From Planctomycetaceae bacterium (lineage in GTDB: Bacteria; Planctomycetota; Planctomycetia; Pirellulales; Lacipirellulaceae): a DNA stretch of 64,000 nt. The first letter of the stretch is position 1. Each line of letters starts with the position of its first letter. Below are positions 62,315-64,000 of the stretch, piece after piece. The notes beneath the pieces are model-generated. The model made no database searches. It was given only the letters and a program-made list of their open reading frames with translations, and was not told where the DNA came from. The position numbers were made by a program, and so were the translations under genes. The DNA lies in assembly GCA_002702655.1 (NCBI GenBank), contig PABB01000033.1, positions 1 through 64,000 on the forward strand, given 5' to 3'.

Positions 62315-63817
62315 TTAGCCGCGACGCCGCGCAAATCCGAGCAGCCCCAACGCGAGGCCGGCCAGCACGACGGCGCCCGGCTCAGGAACGCCCGCCGCTG
62401 CGGGCGCGTTGCCGACCGTCACGAACTGATCGCCCAGAAAGTCGGTCATGTTCACCCCCGATAAGTCGCCGGTGAATCCGCCAAACCCGTTGCCGCCCAG
62501 ATTGGCGTCGAGAACGCCGTCGCCGGTGAACTGGTTCGAGGCATAGTCATGCCCGCCGCCGTTGATAAACGCAAAGATCTTGATGTCGCCGGCGCCGGCG
62601 GACGTGCCCAACGCGCTCAACGGTATCGAGAATTCCAAGCCGGTCGTCACGTTCTCCGGATCGCCGGCCGGCCGCGTGCCGCCGTTGTCGTCGGTCGTCG
62701 GTAGCGTGTAGGGGTCGTTCCCCACGACGCCCGCCACGTTGGAGTCATCGTAGGCCATCTGCAGGCCGATCGTGTTTTCCATGTCCCGGCGGTTGAGGGT
62801 GTTGTCCGGGTCGGCGCCGTCGACCGGCAGCACGAACGCTAACTCGCGCGCCAGCAGCACGCCCCCTTCGGTGCCGGTCGTGGTGGCGTAGTTCTGGTCG
62901 ATCAAGTCGCCTTGGCTCAAGCCTGGCAACGCGGGGCCCAGCAGGGTTTCGGTCGACGGACCGCCGTTGTACGGGTTGAAGGCGTAGTCGCCCAGCCCCG
63001 GCGAGTTGCCGTAGTCGGACTGCCACGTCCCCAGGTCGACGCCATCGACAATCCCGTCGCCGTTGCTGTCGCCATCGGCCTTGGCGGCCACCTCGATCGT
63101 CCCGTCGAACTGCCCAAAACCCCGTTGCCAGGTAAGCAAGTCTTCACCGCCGACCGTTTTGTTCTCGTTGAAGTCGCCGCCCAGCGGACCTCGCAGCACG
63201 TTCGGCAGTCCTCGCGGCCCCAACTGCATACCGAGCGACTGCGACGTGCCGCCCTGCAAGTCGGCGTAGTGGGCCGTGATGGCGTAGAAGCCGGTCCCAT
63301 CGGCGTACCCCAGCGAGGCGCCCGTATTCTCGCCGCCCCGGCTGAACGTGAGGTAATAGTCGGCGTCAAAGCCCGCATCAAACGTCAAACCAGCTTGCCG
63401 CTGCAGAGCTCCAGTCGACGGGTCCGGCAGATTCACGCCGGCGCCAATCGTGCAGCAATAGCCGTCGACCGCCGTCGGCAGCCCGGCGCCGAGGGTGTTA
63501 ACTCCTCCGGACTTGCTGTCGATGTAAATCTCGTACTTGTTGAAGTTGGCTTCCAGGTTGCCCGTGATCGTCACGTACAGCCGATCGCCCTGCACGACGG
63601 CAAACACCTGGTCGATCTCCGAACCGCCGCTGCTAATGATCGGGTCGGGGTTCGTATTGTCGCCAAACTGCGTATTGGTGTTCTGCGTCGACAGCGCCGC
63701 GCCATACCCGGCGTCGGCCGTGCCGTCGATGCTGATCTGCGCGATGGCTGAAGTCGCCGTTGCGACGACGATGGCCGCCGCGGCCCCGCATGTTGCCCAA
63801 ACGTTGCTGCGTGTCAT
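62315..63817 (-). CDS. PEP-CTERM protein with internal dockerin-like insertion
   Basis: A 500-residue exported protein. Signal peptide (AAAIVVATATSAIA, cleavage near 26). Two beta-rich halves, DGTADAGYGAALSTQNTN...LYVTITGNLEAN and an N-terminal-like second half near 320-460, flank a dockerin-like insert (DFNENKTVGGEDLLTWQRGF and DSNGDGIVDGVDLGTWQSDY, about 218-275). The PEP-CTERM end is GVPEPGAVVLAGLALGLLGF followed by ARRRG. The function is unknown; its position at the head of the starch locus suggests a substrate-binding surface role. An intrinsic terminator follows it. Confidence 0.85.
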   Translation of the reverse strand: MTRSNVWATCGAAAAIVVATATSAIAQISIDGTADAGYGAALSTQNTNTQFGDNTNPDPIISSGGSEIDQVFAVVQGDRLYVTITGNLEANFNKYEIYIDSKSGGVNTLGAGLPTAVDGYCCTIGAGVNLPDPSTGALQRQAGLTFDAGFDADYYLTFSRGGENTGASLGYADGTGFYAITAHYADLQGGTSQSLGMQLGPRGLPNVLRGPLGGDFNENKTVGGEDLLTWQRGFGQFDGTIEVAAKADGDSNGDGIVDGVDLGTWQSDYGNSPGLGDYAFNPYNGGPSTETLLGPALPGLSQGDLIDQNYATTTGTEGGVLLARELAFVLPVDGADPDNTLNRRDMENTIGLQMAYDDSNVAGVVGNDPYTLPTTDDNGGTRPAGDPENVTTGLEFSIPLSALGTSAGAGDIKIFAFINGGGHDYASNQFTGDGVLDANLGGNGFGGFTGDLSGVNMTDFLGDQFVTVGNAPAAAGVPEPGAVVLAGLALGLLGFARRRG

Positions 63818-63944
63818 GAGTAGTCTCCTGAATAACGTCGACCGGTTGTTGGCGTCGTCGCCGGCGCTGATCCGGTCACCCCTCTTGTGAATCGAACGAT
63901 TGTTGAAAAAAGCTGCGCCGCGTTGACCCAGCGGCAGGGGATCC

Positions 63945-64000
63945 CATGGAAGTCCCGCAATTACGAAAACCGTCGCCCCTGCTGCTGGCGCCGCGAGCCG
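63945..64000 (+). CDS. Possible start of a plus-strand gene, truncated by the window end
   Basis: An ATG at 63945 opens a frame reading MEVPQLRKPSPLLLAPRA to the window edge, divergent from the PEP-CTERM gene. The Leu-rich stretch could begin a signal peptide, but 18 codons cannot establish a gene. Confidence 0.2.

Overview
The window is high-GC bacterial DNA. It most likely comes from a planctomycete of the order Pirellulales (Lacipirellulaceae-like). Reasons: several exported proteins end in PEP-CTERM anchors; many carry short dockerin-like calcium loops of the DFNGDGAVDGADF type; one giant protein has the N-terminal LEVRQLL motif seen on planctomycete surface proteins; and multihaem cytochromes and SHD1-domain proteins are frequent. 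No rRNA, tRNA, phage, insertion sequence or CRISPR array was seen.

Layout. 0-9.4 kb: the end of an unidentified gene, nnrE, a PEP-CTERM protein, a cupin, an exported acidic protein overlapping guaB, an SHD1-domain protein, and a signalling run of HD-GYP-like, PilZ, CBS and DUF4404 genes. 9.5-20 kb: a class III cyclase-like / Ser-Thr kinase / sensor fusion, a BASS-type transporter, a DUF480 protein, a thioredoxin-like exported protein, an OmpR/histidine-kinase pair and a Uma2 nuclease-like gene. 20-30.7 kb: housekeeping genes (alaS, purC, aroC) among a STAS protein, two glycoside-hydrolase-like proteins and a flavin-nucleotide-binding protein. 30.8-40.1 kb: a same-strand set of redox genes: an FAD/[2Fe-2S] reductase, a tetrahaem cytochrome, a cyclic-nucleotide-binding/poly-[4Fe-4S] fusion, a small membrane protein with paired histidines and a membrane-anchored decahaem cytochrome. 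40.2-50.6 kb: surface and envelope proteins, including a 1433-residue zincin-like multidomain protein and a pentahaem cytochrome next to an outer-membrane barrel candidate. 50.8-63.8 kb: a GH76-like enzyme and a starch/maltodextrin locus: PEP-CTERM protein, GH13 lipoprotein, binding-protein/MalF fusion, MalG, MalK and GH57.

How the genes work together. The maltodextrin genes read as one minus-strand unit. Secreted GH13 and GH57 enzymes would release oligosaccharides, the fused SBP-MalF with MalG would import them, and MalK would supply ATP hydrolysis. The redox cluster could pass electrons from NAD(P)H through [2Fe-2S] and [4Fe-4S] carriers and a putative b-type membrane anchor to periplasmic multihaem proteins, with a nucleotide-sensing domain built into the ferredoxin-like subunit. 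I do not recognise this exact combination as a characterised complex, and it is the best candidate here for an undescribed system.

The second striking layer is non-coding. At least a dozen families of short inverted or palindromic repeats fill nearly every intergenic gap. They often sit directly against start codons, and in two places they have entered coding sequence: an in-frame insertion in the decahaem gene, and the signal peptide of the GH57 protein.
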